A DNA stretch of 6,531 nucleotides from NCBI GenBank assembly GCA_029858545.1, contig JAOUFA010000213.1, positions 1-6,531 on the forward strand, read 5' to 3'. Positions 5,973 to 6,531 of the stretch are shown here, in pieces. Below the pieces are notes generated by a model. That model did not search any database and was not told where the DNA came from. It was given only the letters and a program-made list of their open reading frames with translations. How positions within the stretch are numbered: the stretch's first letter is position 1; each line of letters opens with the position of its first letter. The position numbers and the translations under genes were made by a program. This DNA is from Betaproteobacteria bacterium. GTDB taxonomy: Bacteria; Pseudomonadota; Gammaproteobacteria; Burkholderiales; SG8-39.

Positions 5973-6531
5973 TTGCCTGGTTCAGGCAGCATCGGCGGGC
6001 GTTGCAGCGGGCGTTCGGAAAGCTCGCCGCGCAGAGATCGGCCGGCGCGTTCAATGTACTGGTCATCGGAGTTGGGCTCTCGCTGCCAGTCGGCGGCTAT
6101 TGCCTGCTCGCGAATCTGGGCGAGGTGGCGCGCGAGGTCCGGCTCGATCCGCGAATTTCGATATTCATGCGTCCCGGTACGGCGCGCGCCGAGGGGCGGG
6201 CCCTCGCCTCCCGCCTGGAGTCCGATTCGCGCATCAGCGAAGTACGCTTCGTCAGCCGCGAGGAAGCACTGGATGAACTGCGAAGTCTGGAGGAACTTGC
6301 CGCGCTGCTGAAGGGGCTTGACCGAAACCCCCTGCCCGATGCGCTGCTGCTTCGTACGCGGGATTCGTCCGCCGCCTCGCTCGACCGTCTGGCCGGCGAA
6401 CTGCGTGGACTGCCCGGGGTCGAGTACGTCCAACTCGACGCGCTGTGGGCGCGCCGGCTGGCCGCACTCGCGGCATTGGCCAGATGGAGCCTTGCGTTGC
6501 TCGCGACACTGCTTTCCCTCGGTTTGATCGC
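5969..6531 (+). CDS. ftsX: Cell-division membrane protein FtsX, partial (3' end beyond window)
   Basis: FtsX is the permease-like partner of FtsE; its periplasmic domain recruits regulators of cell-wall hydrolases at the septum. I read 187 codons from a GTG at 5969, with GGAG 7 nt upstream and a 4-base GTGA overlap with the ftsE stop. The full protein is usually 300-350 residues, so roughly the second half is missing. A basic cytoplasmic N-tail (residues 1-27, including RQHRRALQR) precedes transmembrane helix 1 (about 28-49). The extracytoplasmic domain follows (about 50-168) with family-like pieces: ISIFMRPG (63-70), SEVRFVSREEAL (90-101), NPLPDALLL (120-128) and LPGVEYVQLD (148-157). Transmembrane helix 2 begins near 170 and is cut by the window end. 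The identification is secure from position after ftsE together with this topology. Confidence 0.93.
   Translation, partial: MIAWFRQHRRALQRAFGKLAAQRSAGAFNVLVIGVGLSLPVGGYCLLANLGEVAREVRLDPRISIFMRPGTARAEGRALASRLESDSRISEVRFVSREEALDELRSLEELAALLKGLDRNPLPDALLLRTRDSSAASLDRLAGELRGLPGVEYVQLDALWARRLAALAALARWSLALLATLLSLGLI

Noticed and set aside
5973..6311. 112-residue open frame starting TTG right after ftsE
   Set aside because: It is one of the wrong frames over ftsX. The GTG frame starting at 5969 gives a clear FtsX with transmembrane helix and conserved pieces.
1..6531. Possible novel multigene or defence system, mobile element or CRISPR array
   Set aside because: All seven genes match known housekeeping families or a plain TPR protein. 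I found no transposase, integrase, direct-repeat array, tRNA or compositional break.

Overview
This window is a compact, high-GC block of bacterial housekeeping genes. It carries seven protein-coding genes with very little intergenic DNA, and two of them are cut by the window edges. Gene content and order (TPR protein-lolB divergent from mutM; rsmD-coaD divergent from ftsY-ftsE-ftsX) fit a Gram-negative proteobacterium, most likely a betaproteobacterium. LolB, a Lol-pathway outer-membrane lipoprotein, implies a diderm cell. A large TPR protein directly in front of lolB is an arrangement I associate with Betaproteobacteria. No genus can be fixed from the sequence.

Layout. On the minus strand at the left, a 584-residue exported TPR protein (2188 to 434) is followed, with a 4-base GTGA overlap, by lolB (437 to beyond base 1). 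Divergent from them, across a 140-bp gap with back-to-back promoter-like elements, is mutM (2329-3138, plus strand), which encodes the 8-oxoguanine repair glycosylase. mutM converges on coaD (3660 to 3172, minus), the second of a pair with rsmD (4237 to 3629, minus); the two genes overlap by 32 bases. Divergent from rsmD, ftsY (about 4295-5308), ftsE (5301-5972) and ftsX (5969 to beyond 6531) form a tightly overlapping plus-strand operon.

How the genes work together. FtsY is the signal-recognition-particle receptor GTPase. FtsE and FtsX form the ABC-type complex that couples the division ring to cell-wall hydrolase activation, so this operon joins membrane-protein targeting to division. RsmD methylates 16S rRNA and CoaD makes dephospho-CoA. 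LolB receives lipoproteins at the outer membrane, and the TPR protein may share its envelope setting, but its function is unknown. Starts in the coupled genes are often non-ATG: lolB GTG, ftsE TTG and ftsX GTG.

I see no mobile element, CRISPR array, tRNA, rRNA or sign of recent transfer, and no evidence of an undescribed multigene system. The most unusual signal is a perfect 10-bp inverted repeat in the rsmD/ftsY divergent region. It overlaps the best ATG start of ftsY and the putative rsmD promoter. Smaller points of interest are a roughly 10-residue insertion in FtsY and the uncharacterised TPR protein coupled to lolB.
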